64,000 nt of DNA from Paenibacillus stellifer (GCF_000758685.1 NZ_CP009286.1:2324501-2388500); one strand, 5' to 3'; numbered from the stretch's first letter, positions 9,233 through 18,072 are shown. Notes: a model not told the origin generated them from the sequence alone. Made by a program: numbers and translations.

Positions 9233-9622
9233 TTGTCTCTAAAAAGAACCTTGGTCGGCTTGTTCCGCAGTCATGAAGGAACGAGCGACCGTGCCAAAGA
9301 ACCTGCACTCAAAACGCGGTATTACAACCTCACCAAAGATAAAGGTTGGGAGGAAGTCTCCTCCACTCTGAAGAAAATTCCTGGCTACAAGGTCCTTCAC
9401 GAGGTTCAGTCCGTAGGGGAGATTATCCTGGAGAAGAAGACGGCTTTCGGCCGCACGCTCGACATTACCGTATCGGTTCTGAACACCTCTCCGTCGCGAT
9501 GCGCCGTCGACATCTATTCGGCTTCCCGCGGTTCGCTTGGAGACCTGGGCGCCAATTACAGAGTCATTATGCGGCTCTACGACTCTCTCGACAAGAAACT
9601 CGGCAAGCATAAGCTGGATTGA
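9233..9622 (+). CDS. Small cytosolic protein resembling DUF1499
   Basis: 129 residues from a TTG start placed five bases after GAGGAGGAAG. It has no signal peptide or membrane helix. The C-terminal part, with SASRGSLGDLGANYRVIMRL, resembles the end of DUF1499 domains (SASRxGxxDLGxNxxR), and the central region forms the expected alternation of predicted strands. Function of that family is not established. The resemblance rests on the C-terminal motif only. Confidence 0.6.
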   Translation: MSLKRTLVGLFRSHEGTSDRAKEPALKTRYYNLTKDKGWEEVSSTLKKIPGYKVLHEVQSVGEIILEKKTAFGRTLDITVSVLNTSPSRCAVDIYSASRGSLGDLGANYRVIMRLYDSLDKKLGKHKLD

Positions 9623-9789
9623 GGAAATACCGACGGCCGGCTGATTCCGGCATTCTTTTGTATGCGCTTCTTTGGAAAAAGTAATCCGTCGTCCGGCTGA
9701 TGCTCTAAATCCACAACAAAAGCGGAGGAAGGCCTGGCCTTCTTCCGCTTTTAAACATGATTTTTAACATGGACCTGTTAAATGGCTTC

Positions 9790-10308
9790 TCAGAGGAGAG
9801 CTTTCACCGCGTTGATCGCGGCTTCGTAGTTCGGATGCTCGGACATTTCGGCCAAATACTCGACATAGACGATTTTATCGTTCTTGTCCAGCACGAAGAT
9901 GGACCGCATATCCAGCTTGAATTCCTTGATCAGTACGCCGTAAGCTGTGCCGAACGAATTCTCCTTATAATCGGAGAGCGTGATGACGCGGTCGATGCCG
10001 GCCGCTCCGCACCAGCGTGCCTGGGCAAATGGAAGATCGGCGCTTACCGTAAGAATGACTACTTCATCGCCAAGCTCGGCTGCTTCAGTGTTGAACCGCC
10101 GGGTCTGCGCATCGCATACGCCGGTGTCCAGGGAAGGGACGACGCTGATCAGCTTTACTTTACCGCTGTAATCCTTCAGCGTGGCATCTTCCAGCAGATT
10201 TTTGCTGAGTACAAAATCGGGAGCCTGATCGCCGGGACGGAGCTCCGGTCCCACGAGCGTGATGGGACTTCCTTTAAAAGCGGCAATGCCTGTTCTTTCC
10301 TGCGTCAC
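9790..10308 (-). CDS. tpx: Thiol peroxidase (atypical 2-Cys peroxiredoxin)
   Basis: Reduces hydrogen peroxide and alkyl hydroperoxides using thioredoxin as electron donor. The GTG start at 10308 lies six bases after GGAGGAAT and gives 172 residues, the normal Tpx length; the longer frame to 10368 has no ribosome binding site. The peroxidatic Cys is in SLDTGVCDAQTRRFN (Cys65) and the resolving Cys in ARWCGAAGI (Cys100), spaced as in other Tpx proteins. It is divergent from the rhomboid gene. Confidence 0.95.
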   Translation of the reverse strand: MTQERTGIAAFKGSPITLVGPELRPGDQAPDFVLSKNLLEDATLKDYSGKVKLISVVPSLDTGVCDAQTRRFNTEAAELGDEVVILTVSADLPFAQARWCGAAGIDRVITLSDYKENSFGTAYGVLIKEFKLDMRSIFVLDKNDKIVYVEYLAEMSEHPNYEAAINAVKALL

Positions 10309-10442
10309 GATAATTCCTCCTCGAAATTGGGAAATTGGATTGTTCCTGCCAAAGTAAATTATAATCATATTGACGAGATCCTGTCCAACTCGGAGGATAA
10401 AATTACGGGGAAGACAGATCGGACTAAGAGAAGGGTGACGCC

Positions 10443-11069
10443 ATGATATTCATTCGTTATGAGAACTGGAGAAGCTATCTCAAATATTATCCCGTAACCA
10501 GCATCATTCTGCTCATAAATCTGATCATGTTCCTGGTGCTGACCTTTAATGGCGGTTCCACCAACAGTGATACGCTGCTTCGCTACGGCGCCATTGTCAA
10601 TTTTGGAGTGGAGCGGGGAGAGGCATGGCGATATATCGCGGCTATTTTTCTGCATAACGGTTTCGAGCATCTGCTGTTCAACTGCTTCGCGCTGCTGGTC
10701 TTCATTCCTCCGCTGGAGCGCCTGATGGGCTGGTGGCGCTATGCGCTGCTGTACCTGCTCGGAGGCATTGCCGGCAATTTGGCCGCCGCAGGCGTATGGG
10801 GTGGTGCGATGAGCGAGCCTACGCTGTCCGTAGGCGCCTCGGGAGCCATTTTTGCCGCCTATGGGGCATATCTGTACATTGCGCTGTTTCAGCGCTCTCT
10901 GATGGACGAGAATTCGCGCAAAACGCTATACTCGCTGCTGGTGGTCGGGATCATATCCTCGTTTATCACGCCGAATGTAGGCTGGGAAGCGCATATCGGC
11001 GGGCTGATTGCCGGGTTTATACTGTACGGGCTAATCATCAGGCTCTCTTCACCGCGAAGAAGCCGTTAA
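10443..11069 (+). CDS. Rhomboid-family intramembrane serine protease
   Basis: A 208-residue membrane protein with six hydrophobic segments. The catalytic serine is in GASG (131-134, Ser133) and the partner histidine in AHIGGLIAGF (His184); HNGFEHLLFN (71-80) forms the conserved luminal-side motif after helix 2. Rhomboids cleave membrane proteins within or next to their helices. The start follows AGAGAAGGGTG. The next gene, a LysR regulator, begins 50 bases on and could be co-transcribed. The substrate is unknown. Confidence 0.9.
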   Translation: MIFIRYENWRSYLKYYPVTSIILLINLIMFLVLTFNGGSTNSDTLLRYGAIVNFGVERGEAWRYIAAIFLHNGFEHLLFNCFALLVFIPPLERLMGWWRYALLYLLGGIAGNLAAAGVWGGAMSEPTLSVGASGAIFAAYGAYLYIALFQRSLMDENSRKTLYSLLVVGIISSFITPNVGWEAHIGGLIAGFILYGLIIRLSSPRRSR

Positions 11070-11118
11070 TAAGGCGGGAGAGGGCTGCTGGATATGGCGA
11101 AAGGGAGAGGTGTGCGAC

Positions 11119-12033
11119 ATGGAGCTTAGACAGCTGCAATATTTTCTGAAGGTTGCTCAAAAAGAACACGTCACCCGGGCTGCGGAGGAGCTGCATGTGG
11201 CGCAGTCGGCAGTCAGCCGCCAGATCCACTTGCTTGAGGAGGAGCTTGGCGTAGACTTGTTCATGCAGAAGGGACGAAATCTGTATCTGACTCCGGTGGG
11301 ACAGCTGTTCTGCAAAAGGGTGGAATCCATCCTGAAGGATCTGGACCGGTCGGTGGCCGAAGTCCATGAATTTCTGGATCCCGAGCGCGGGGAAATCCGG
11401 ATCGGATTTCCTCATAGTCTGGGGACCCATCTCATTCCTGCGATCGTCTCCGAGTTCCGCAAGCATTACCCCCATGTGAAGTTCCGGTTCAAGCAGGGGA
11501 CATACCCTTCGTTAATCAAGGATGTGCTGTCAGGCGAGGTCGATCTGGCGTTCACCTCTCCATGCCCGGAGAGCGATGAGCAACTGGTAGGAGATGTGGT
11601 GATGACCGAGGAGCTGTTCGCCATCCTGCCCCGAAACCATCCGCTCGCCCAGGAGCAGGTAATTTCCCTGGAGCAGCTGAAAGAAGAGCAGTTCGTGCTG
11701 TTCAGTCAGGGCTACTCTCTTCGGCCGATCGTGTGGCAGGCTTGCCAGAAGGCCGGTTTCACGCCGCAGATCGCTTTCGAGGGAGGAGAGACGGATACGA
11801 TACGCGGACTGGTGGCGGCCGGCATGGGCGTGAGTCTGCTGCCCGAAATGGCGTTGTTCCAGACGGGTTCGCTGCAGCCGGCCCAGGTCAGGGTTATAGA
11901 GCCTGCAGTGACCCGTACAATCGGCCTTATCCATCGATCGGACGGCAAGCTGCCATTGGTGGCCCGTTCGTTCAGGGCGTTTCTGTTGACCTACTTCCGC
12001 ATGAGACAAAACAATACCCCGGTCGGCTCCTAG
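11119..12033 (+). CDS. LysR-family transcriptional regulator (GltC-like)
   Basis: About 304 residues. The N-terminal winged helix begins MELRQLQYFLKVA and contains HVAQSAVSRQIHLLEEELGV; this and the following segment DPERGEIRIGFPHSLGTHLIP closely follow the pattern of GltC-type LysR proteins. The rest is the periplasmic-binding-like effector domain. GltC itself activates glutamate synthase genes, but none is present here, so the regulon is open. The ATG is preceded by AAAGGGAGAGG; an in-frame GTG three codons earlier is possible. A terminator overlaps its stop codon. Confidence 0.88.
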   Translation: MELRQLQYFLKVAQKEHVTRAAEELHVAQSAVSRQIHLLEEELGVDLFMQKGRNLYLTPVGQLFCKRVESILKDLDRSVAEVHEFLDPERGEIRIGFPHSLGTHLIPAIVSEFRKHYPHVKFRFKQGTYPSLIKDVLSGEVDLAFTSPCPESDEQLVGDVVMTEELFAILPRNHPLAQEQVISLEQLKEEQFVLFSQGYSLRPIVWQACQKAGFTPQIAFEGGETDTIRGLVAAGMGVSLLPEMALFQTGSLQPAQVRVIEPAVTRTIGLIHRSDGKLPLVARSFRAFLLTYFRMRQNNTPVGS

Positions 12034-12053
12034 AGCCTTCCGGGGTATTGTTT
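12008..12053 (+). terminator. Terminator overlapping the end of the LysR gene
   Basis: AAACAATACCCC (about 12008-12019) pairs with GGGGTATTGTTT (about 12042-12053). The 5' arm is inside the last codons of the LysR gene. The symmetric A/T tracts suit termination in both directions, which would also serve the convergent peptidase gene. Confidence 0.8.
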
Positions 12054-12080
12054 GGTTTAAATGTTGTTTCGTCCGGTATG

Positions 12081-12758
12081 TTAGTCGCGGCTGCTTGTGT
12101 AGACGAGAATCAGACGAAGCAGTTCAAGCACGGATACGAGCGCTGCGGCGACATAGGTCAGTGCAGCTGCATTGAGCACCTTGGCAACGCCGCGTTCTTC
12201 CTCATTGCGGATAAAGCCCTGCTCTACCATGACCTGGCGCGCCCGGTTGCTGGCGTTGAATTCGACCGGAAGCGTTACAAGCTGGAAGGCAACGGCCGCC
12301 GAGAAGAAGATGATACCGAGGCCGATAAGGTTCAGCGAACTGAACAGGAAGCCGGCGATCAGCATGAACGGCGCAACGCCGGAGGCGAAGTTGACTACCG
12401 GAAACATCCGGTGGCGCAGCACCAGCATCGGATAATGCACCTTGTGTTGGATGGCGTGGCCGACCTCGTGGCAGGCGACGGAAACAGCCGAGATGGAGCG
12501 TTCGTAATAGACCGGCTCCGAAAGGCGGACAACACGATGAATCGGGTCATAGTGGTCAGTGAGCGTGCCACGTACCGGTTCGATCGGAATGTCGCTGAGT
12601 CCATTGACGTCCAGCATTCTTCTGGCGGCTTCATAGCCGGTCAGTCCGTTCTGGTTGGGCACCTGAGACCATCGGTTGAAAGATCCTTTGACTCTAAACT
12701 GCGCCCATAGTGAAAAAATAAAGGCGACAATAATTAATAGATACATAAATCCCATCAT
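12081..12758 (-). CDS. Neutral zinc metallopeptidase, YugP family
   Basis: A 225-residue membrane protein. It has an N-terminal helix (about 3-20), a cytosolic or external domain with the HExxH zinc site HEVGH (97-101), and three more hydrophobic segments (about 119-145, 147-165, 200-218). This is the layout of the YugP / PF04298 family of membrane metallopeptidases, whose substrates are unknown. The start follows GGAGGAATATACG. It is transcribed in the same direction as the MerR gene upstream. Confidence 0.9.
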   Translation of the reverse strand: MMGFMYLLIIVAFIFSLWAQFRVKGSFNRWSQVPNQNGLTGYEAARRMLDVNGLSDIPIEPVRGTLTDHYDPIHRVVRLSEPVYYERSISAVSVACHEVGHAIQHKVHYPMLVLRHRMFPVVNFASGVAPFMLIAGFLFSSLNLIGLGIIFFSAAVAFQLVTLPVEFNASNRARQVMVEQGFIRNEEERGVAKVLNAAALTYVAAALVSVLELLRLILVYTSSRD

Positions 12759-12783
12759 TCGTATATTCCTCCACTTTGTGTAG

Positions 12784-13223
12784 TTACATCGAAGGACCCT
12801 GCGTCATCATAATCCGGATGGCTTCAATGCAGGCAAGTCCCTGCGGGACGAGATGAGCTAGCGCCCGTCTGGCCTGGTTCGGCTTAAGCTGGCTTAGCGC
12901 CGGCTCGAGCTCCTTGAGTTCTCGCTGAAGCTTCTGCATGTGTACCTCCAGCTCAGCAAGCTTGCCGGAGACTGCTGCTTCTGCGGTGGCTGCCTTCCAT
13001 TTGCCGATCAGTGACCGGATTTCCTCCAATGAGTATTTGTCCTGCTTCCATTCATTAATACGTTCCAATAGGACTACGGTTTCATGGCTGTACAGTCTAT
13101 AGTTCTTCTCGCTGCGCGTTTGCGGATCGATAAGTCCCAGTTTGGTGTAATAATCGATGGTTCGTTCGCTCAAGCCCGCGGCCTTCGCTAACTCGCCGAT
13201 CCGGTAAAGCTTCGTATCCCCAT
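12784..13223 (-). CDS. MerR-family regulator with a 1-base frameshift at its 5' end
   Basis: From TTG 13173 the frame encodes 129 residues of a MerR protein (SERTIDYYTKLGLI, NYRLYSHE, then a coiled coil), but this lacks the first half of the DNA-binding domain. The missing part, TKLYRIGELAKAAGL, is present upstream in the same frame down to a TGA at 13234-13236, yet that stretch has no start codon. An ATG with a good AGGTGA site lies at 13221-13223 in a frame one base off. One extra G in the G-run at 13218-13221 would join them as MGDTKLYRIGELAKAAGLSE. Either the gene is inactivated or the base was lost in sequencing. Confidence 0.75.
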
Positions 13224-13430
13224 AGTGTTCACCTCAGTTCATGAAAGTACCCCTAGCCAGTCTAGCGGGGCAGGAAAGGGAATATATTCATTTATAATGA
13301 TATCAAACGCAAAACCATACAGTCAAACGTTACACTTTGGACTAACTTATGCTGTACGGAATGGAATATTGCCATTTGGTAGCCGTGAAAACGGCAGGAA
13401 AATTAATTTCCCGATTCGTGAAAAATTGTC

Positions 13431-13460
13431 TTGTCAACATTGCTGACTATTGCTTATAAT
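13431..13460 (+). promoter_or_regulatory. Promoter of the ammonium transporter operon
   Basis: TTGTCA (13431-13436), an 18-base spacer and TATAAT (13455-13460). A degenerate copy of the GlnR/TnrA box (TGTCA-N7-TGACT, 13433-13449) overlaps the -35 and spacer. Confidence 0.65.
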
Positions 13461-13481
13461 GACATTAAGAGTTTCACGCTT

Positions 13482-13498
13482 TGTTAGAATATATTACA
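13482..13498 (+). promoter_or_regulatory. GlnR/TnrA-type operator
   Basis: TGTTAGAATATATTACA fits the GlnR/TnrA consensus TGTNA-N7-TNACA at every fixed position. It lies about 15-30 bases after the predicted transcription start and just before the ribosome binding site, a position expected for repression by nitrogen-excess GlnR. The target gene, an ammonium transporter, fits. Confidence 0.8.
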
Positions 13499-13515
13499 TA
13501 GGGGAGTGGGGATTC

Positions 13516-14901
13516 ATGAAAAGAAAATGGCTTTGTTTTGTGTTAGCGATGCTGACATTAATGATTTATCCGGTCAGCGCATTCGCGGCCGATGCTCCTG
13601 CGCCGGCAGACCTACAGATCGGTCTGGACACGGCATTTACATTCTTGGCGTTCATTCTGGTATTCTTTATGCAAGCAGGTTTTGCCCTTCTTGAGGCCGG
13701 TTCGGTCCGCATGAAGAATGCTGGTCACGTAGCCGGCAAGACGGTTCTGACGCTGGCGATTGCAAGCTTGTGCTTCTGGGCAATCGGCTTCGCATTCGGC
13801 TTCGGTGACGGCAACAATATTATTGGTACTACCGGCTTCTTCTACGGCGGTGATTCAGCAGCATCTCATTATGCGAACGCATTGGGCTTCTCCGACGTAA
13901 CGATGAATGTGAAATTCCTGTTCCAGATGGCGTTCGCGGCAGTTTCCCTTGCCATCGTCTCCGGCGGTATGGCTGAACGCGCGAAGCTGAGTGTATACAT
14001 TATCTTTGGTATCCTGTTCTCGGTAATCATTTATCCGGTTGTTGCTCACTGGGTATGGGGCGGCGGCTGGCTGGCAACAAAAGGTATGCAGGACTATGCA
14101 GGTTCCACTGTCGTCCATCTGACAGGTGCTACAGCGGCGGTAGTCGCTACGATCCTGTTGAAACCGCGCCTTGGCAAGTTCAACAAAGAAGGCAAGCCGG
14201 TTATCATTCCGGGTCATAACCAAGTATTGACGGTTCTTGGTGTAATCATTCTCTGGTTTGGCTGGTTCGGCTTCAACCCCGGCAGCGCATTGTCCCCTAT
14301 GGGCGGTTTCTTCGGCCACGTTGCTCTGACAACGAATATCGCGGCTGCGGCCGGCGGTCTTGCAGCACTTGTCGCTTCCTGGCTGTACTTCGGCAAATCT
14401 GACATTCCGGCTATGCTGAATGGCGTACTCGCCGCTCTGGTTGCCATTACCGGCGCCTGCGCATTCGTTCAACCTTGGGCTGCCATCATCATCGGTCTGA
14501 TCGCCGGTGCATTCACTTTCATGACGGCACAATGGCTGGAACGTGCTGGACTTGACGATCCGATCTATGCTTTCTCCGTTCACGGCATTGCTGGTATGTG
14601 GGGTGCAGTATCCACTGGTCTGTTCGCAGATCCTGATCTTATCGAAGCTAACGCTCTGGTTGGTAAAGCTGGTCTGTTCTATGGCGGCGGCCTTCACCAG
14701 TTGGGTGTGCAAGTTCTCGGTGTTGTCGGTACCTTCGTATTCGTTGCCGTCATGTCCTTCATCTGCCTGTACATCATCAAGCTGGTTATCGGCCTGCGTG
14801 TAACGGAAGAAGAAGAACTGATGGGTCTGGACATCAGCGAACACGGTACTTACGGATATCCTGAGCAAATGAAGCTGATCACGGATTCCGAGAAAAAGTA
14901 A
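13516..14901 (+). CDS. amt: Ammonium transporter (Amt/NrgA family)
   Basis: Conducts ammonium or ammonia across the cytoplasmic membrane. The ATG at 13516 follows GGGGAGTGGGG and gives 461 residues with a cleavable signal peptide (about 1-24, ending SAFAADA) and eleven membrane helices. Family motifs seen are FFMQAGFALLEAGSVR, GGMAERAKL, HLTGATAAVV, WFGWFGFNPGSAL and AFSVHGIAGMWGA, which include the twin-histidine pore residues. Expression is probably controlled by GlnR/TnrA through the box at 13482-13498. Unusually the gene is followed by a DUF294 nucleotidyltransferase gene rather than by glnK. Confidence 0.95.
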   Translation: MKRKWLCFVLAMLTLMIYPVSAFAADAPAPADLQIGLDTAFTFLAFILVFFMQAGFALLEAGSVRMKNAGHVAGKTVLTLAIASLCFWAIGFAFGFGDGNNIIGTTGFFYGGDSAASHYANALGFSDVTMNVKFLFQMAFAAVSLAIVSGGMAERAKLSVYIIFGILFSVIIYPVVAHWVWGGGWLATKGMQDYAGSTVVHLTGATAAVVATILLKPRLGKFNKEGKPVIIPGHNQVLTVLGVIILWFGWFGFNPGSALSPMGGFFGHVALTTNIAAAAGGLAALVASWLYFGKSDIPAMLNGVLAALVAITGACAFVQPWAAIIIGLIAGAFTFMTAQWLERAGLDDPIYAFSVHGIAGMWGAVSTGLFADPDLIEANALVGKAGLFYGGGLHQLGVQVLGVVGTFVFVAVMSFICLYIIKLVIGLRVTEEEELMGLDISEHGTYGYPEQMKLITDSEKK

Positions 14902-14937
14902 AAACTCTAACTTGCTTAACATAGGAGGGCGGACCGA

Positions 14938-16017
14938 GTGACACCGATGGAAATCGACGATTGGGACTATGATGCAGCATATCAGTCCATCGCAGCCTCC
15001 GGTTCGCCGCAGGAGCTAAAGACAAGGCGGATTGCCTGTCAGAAGGCTCTCCTGAATCAACTTCATGTTATCCCGATCGAGGAATGGATGGTCCATGTCA
15101 ACACAATGCATGACGCCGTTGCAAGACGAGCGGTGACCTTATCCGAGGCGCAGATGATTGAGGCGGGCTATGGCCCGCCTCCCTGCGCTTATTCCTTTAT
15201 CGTATTCGGCAGCGCCGGGCGGGAGGAATCAACGCTTTGGAGCGATCAGGATAACGGGCTGATTATCGAGGGGGAACCGGAAGAAGCCAAGAAGCTTTAT
15301 TTTGAGGAATTCGGATCTGTGCTGTCCGCTATGCTGGAACAAGCCGGATACGAGAAATGCGAAGGAAAAGTCATGTGCTCCGAAACGCTGTGGTGCAAGA
15401 CGCTCCAGGAGTGGAAGGAGCAGCTAGCATCATGGAGTTCTACGCTTGAGTGGGAGCCGATCCGGTATTTAATCATATCGTCCGATATGCGTCATATTGC
15501 CGGTGACCAGGAGCTGTCGAAGTCCTGGCTTGATTATTTTCATGAAGGGTTTCAAAGTAACGACAAGCTGCTGGCAGCGGTTCTGCGTAATACCGTCAGA
15601 CATAAGGCTACGCTGAATTTGCTCGGACAGGTGCTTACGGAGCGGTTCGGGGACAATGCAGGCGGTTTTGACGTCAAATACGGTCTGTACATCCCGCTTG
15701 TGAATGGAGTCCGGTACTTTTCGTTGCAGAACGGGATACGCGAGACCTCGACGCTGAAGCGGCTGAAATCGTTAAGCGACGAGTATCATCATTTGCCGGA
15801 AGGCGTCCATAAAGCGTTTCTGACGGCGCTTAGCATGCGGTCGAGCACTCCGTTCACGGAACAAGACGGGCTGCTGACAGGCAGCGATTATGCATCGGAG
15901 AATGAATTGAAGAGCAGGCAGTTGATGTCCGATTTGAGGAAGAGCCTGCTTCTTGTCCGGCGGATTCACCGCATTCTGCAGCGGCAGCTCCGCCTGGCGG
16001 AAAGGAGACAGCTATGA
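14938..16017 (+). CDS. DUF294 nucleotidyltransferase-like protein
   Basis: 359 residues from a GTG start with GGAGGG upstream, 36 bases after amt. The nucleotidyltransferase core is FGSAGREEST (90-99) with SDQD (102-105), the GSxGR...SDxD pattern of the DUF294 group that is related to the GlnD uridylyltransferase domain. The C-terminal half corresponds to the helical DUF294 C-terminal domain. No CBS or cyclic-nucleotide domains are attached, unlike many relatives. Its substrate is unknown. It overlaps the next gene by four bases (ATGA), so amt, this gene and the exonuclease probably form one operon. Confidence 0.8.
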   Translation: MTPMEIDDWDYDAAYQSIAASGSPQELKTRRIACQKALLNQLHVIPIEEWMVHVNTMHDAVARRAVTLSEAQMIEAGYGPPPCAYSFIVFGSAGREESTLWSDQDNGLIIEGEPEEAKKLYFEEFGSVLSAMLEQAGYEKCEGKVMCSETLWCKTLQEWKEQLASWSSTLEWEPIRYLIISSDMRHIAGDQELSKSWLDYFHEGFQSNDKLLAAVLRNTVRHKATLNLLGQVLTERFGDNAGGFDVKYGLYIPLVNGVRYFSLQNGIRETSTLKRLKSLSDEYHHLPEGVHKAFLTALSMRSSTPFTEQDGLLTGSDYASENELKSRQLMSDLRKSLLLVRRIHRILQRQLRLAERRQL

Positions 16018-16763
16018 AGGAGCCGAACAAAGGCGGCGGATTCTGGAACAGCCTAAGACATGGCGGGATGCCGTCTGCGCTCGCTTCGATGCGTGGCGGC
16101 GAGACGGGACAGCAGACTGCCCAGCAGCTTGCGTTCATTCGGTCGCTAATGAGAGAGAAACGCCGTCCCGAAGTTCTGCACACGCCGCTGTCCGAGCTCG
16201 AGACGGTTGTGTTTGATCTTGAGACGACAGGCTTCTCCAGCCAGCACGGCGACGAGATTCTGTCGATTGGCGCGATCAAGGTCGTTGGTGAGGAGATTCA
16301 GGAAGAGGAATGCTTCTACACACTGGTTAACTGCCAGACGGCCATTCCGGCAAACATCACCGAACTGACCGGGATCACGAATGAAATGTGCGACAAGGCT
16401 CCTTCGCTGATTGACGGACTTCATAGTTTCATGTCTTTTGTGGAAAAAAGAGTGCTGATCGCTCACGCCAGCGCTCATGATAAAGCCTTTCTCAACGCTG
16501 CACTTTGGAAGACCTCCAAGGTTCAGCTGACCCATCGCGTGCTGGACACGATGATGCTGGCTCGCTGGCTTGAACCGAACCGCAGTAATTACACGCTAGA
16601 CGAGCTGCTCGCGGTTCACGGAATTCCGATCCACGGCCGGCATCATGCCCTTGAGGATTCCAAGATGACAGCAGAGCTGTGGGTCTCTTATCTGCGTGAG
16701 ATCGCTAACCGCAAGCAGGTCGAGACGCTTGGCGATCTTTACGCTTACTTGAGCAGAAGCTGA
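16014..16763 (+). CDS. DnaQ-like 3'-5' exonuclease (DEDDh)
   Basis: 249 residues. After about 60 poorly conserved residues the exonuclease domain begins with VVFDLETTGF (the D and E of Exo I, 68-70), continues with a region around LIAHASAHDKAF (Exo II) and ends with HHALEDSKMTAELW, supplying the DEDDh histidine and last aspartate. Such proteins are like the proofreading subunit of DNA polymerase III or stand-alone DNA/RNA exonucleases. Pairing with a DUF294 protein is a recurring bacterial arrangement. The last 19 bases overlap the convergent M67 gene. Confidence 0.88.
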   Translation: MKEPNKGGGFWNSLRHGGMPSALASMRGGETGQQTAQQLAFIRSLMREKRRPEVLHTPLSELETVVFDLETTGFSSQHGDEILSIGAIKVVGEEIQEEECFYTLVNCQTAIPANITELTGITNEMCDKAPSLIDGLHSFMSFVEKRVLIAHASAHDKAFLNAALWKTSKVQLTHRVLDTMMLARWLEPNRSNYTLDELLAVHGIPIHGRHHALEDSKMTAELWVSYLREIANRKQVETLGDLYAYLSRS

Positions 16764-17221
16764 AGCTGCGCTTCAGCGAGACCTAAGCTCAAGGACCCTT
16801 GCCCGGTCCGGGTGCGGGTAATTCCGTAACCATTGAGTCGGATAAATTCGCCAGCGGCGGACCCCGGCGCACCAATCAAATAGACCGCGAAATGCTCCTC
16901 TAACCCTTGCAGACCGGCGTAATCGGCGGCAGAGGGGAGTGGGGCGGAACGTGGATGGGAGTGAAACAGGCCTACGGGAGGCGGCGTCATGAACAGCGCC
17001 GACACCCAGTCAGCCGGATGCGGCACGAATGCATGCAGCGGGTCAGGCGCTACGTTGCGCATGGGCACATAAGTGTCGATGCGCATGCCGCCCGCTGCGG
17101 CAGCACCCAGCAGGACGCCGCACGCTTCGTGCGGAAGATTGGATGCCAAGTGCTTCCCCAGCGCTTGATAGACGGAAGGCCTCAGCCTGATGGTCGGAGC
17201 TGTTCCCTGGTATGCTGTCAT
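16745..17221 (-). CDS. M67-family (JAMM/MPN) metallopeptidase
   Basis: 158 residues with a complete JAMM zinc site: Glu32 in HEACGVLLG, His87 and His89 in GLFHSHP, then Ser97 and Asp100 in PSAADYAG. Bacterial JAMM proteins of this size remove C-terminal extensions from ubiquitin-like sulfur carriers or act on other isopeptide-like bonds. No ThiS/MoaD-like gene is adjacent, so the substrate is unknown. The start follows GAGAGGGGTG. It is convergent with and overlaps the exonuclease gene. Confidence 0.87.
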   Translation of the reverse strand: MTAYQGTAPTIRLRPSVYQALGKHLASNLPHEACGVLLGAAAAGGMRIDTYVPMRNVAPDPLHAFVPHPADWVSALFMTPPPVGLFHSHPRSAPLPSAADYAGLQGLEEHFAVYLIGAPGSAAGEFIRLNGYGITRTRTGQGSLSLGLAEAQLQLLLK

Positions 17222-17415
17222 TGTTCACCCCTCTCTCTTCATTGGATTTCGTCTTGGACGAAATCCCTTTTTTTGTTATGGGATAATTCGATGTAAACCG
17301 TAGTCCGCGCAAGCTGATTGTATTGTATCATATCTCCGTTATATCCCCGGTATAAAACACGCTTTTCGTAGGGCACAATAGAACCAAATCACTCCACCAG
17401 CAAAGGAAACCTGCG

Positions 17416-18015
17416 ATGAAGAGGGCAATCTTTCGAAATACGGCTATTAGCCTGCTAGGGGTTACAGCCATTCTGTACGTAAACAACGGAGGGGGAGCAT
17501 CGGCACAACCTGCGGACCTGACGATTGCAGCGAACAGCGCTCCGGTATTCGCCGCCGCTTGGGAGGCATCAGATCCTTCGTCTGAAGACAGACCCGAGCC
17601 TGGATTCCGGGCACCTTCTTTCAGCACGACTGGGGATGACGGCAGCGTCTACAAGGTAGATGGAGTCCGGGATAAAGCGGTGCTTCTCAATTTCTGGGCG
17701 TCCTGGTGCGATCCCTGCAAGGCGGAGGCTCCCGAGCTGAACCGGATTGCAGCATCGCTGGGCGATCGTCTCGATATTTACGGCATCAATGTGACGAGCT
17801 ATGACAATAAAACCAATGCGCAGCGATTTGCAGATAAGTACAAGCTAACTTTTCCCGTCATGTACGATATGAAAGGGGATATTTTCGAGAAATACAACGG
17901 GGCTGTCTTTCCGACAAATGTGCTGATAGGACGGGATGGCGTTGTTAAGGAAGTGATCCTGGGAGGAATCACGGCAGAGCAACTGGAGGATAAGCTGAAG
18001 CTGCTTGATCGGTAA
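17416..18015 (+). CDS. TlpA/ResA-like exported thioredoxin
   Basis: 199 residues with an N-terminal signal anchor (about 8-25), a low-complexity spacer and a redoxin domain from about residue 60. The active site is FWASWCDPCKAEAPEL (CxxC at 98 and 101). ResA/TlpA proteins sit outside the membrane and reduce disulfides in apocytochrome c or spore proteins. No cytochrome maturation genes are adjacent, so the partner cannot be named. The start follows AAAGGAAA. Confidence 0.85.
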   Translation: MKRAIFRNTAISLLGVTAILYVNNGGGASAQPADLTIAANSAPVFAAAWEASDPSSEDRPEPGFRAPSFSTTGDDGSVYKVDGVRDKAVLLNFWASWCDPCKAEAPELNRIAASLGDRLDIYGINVTSYDNKTNAQRFADKYKLTFPVMYDMKGDIFEKYNGAVFPTNVLIGRDGVVKEVILGGITAEQLEDKLKLLDR

Positions 18016-18028
18016 ATATCCAGCTATA

Positions 18029-18072
18029 ACAAAAGCCGCTTCCATTCGCTGCGAGCGAAGGAGCGGCTTATT
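18029..18072. terminator. Bidirectional terminator between the thioredoxin and cimA genes
   Basis: AAGCCGCT (18033-18040) pairs with AGCGGCTT (18062-18069), with an inner TTCGCT/AGCGAA pair. A TTTTGTT tract follows on the minus strand and a weaker T-rich stretch on the plus strand. Confidence 0.75.
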
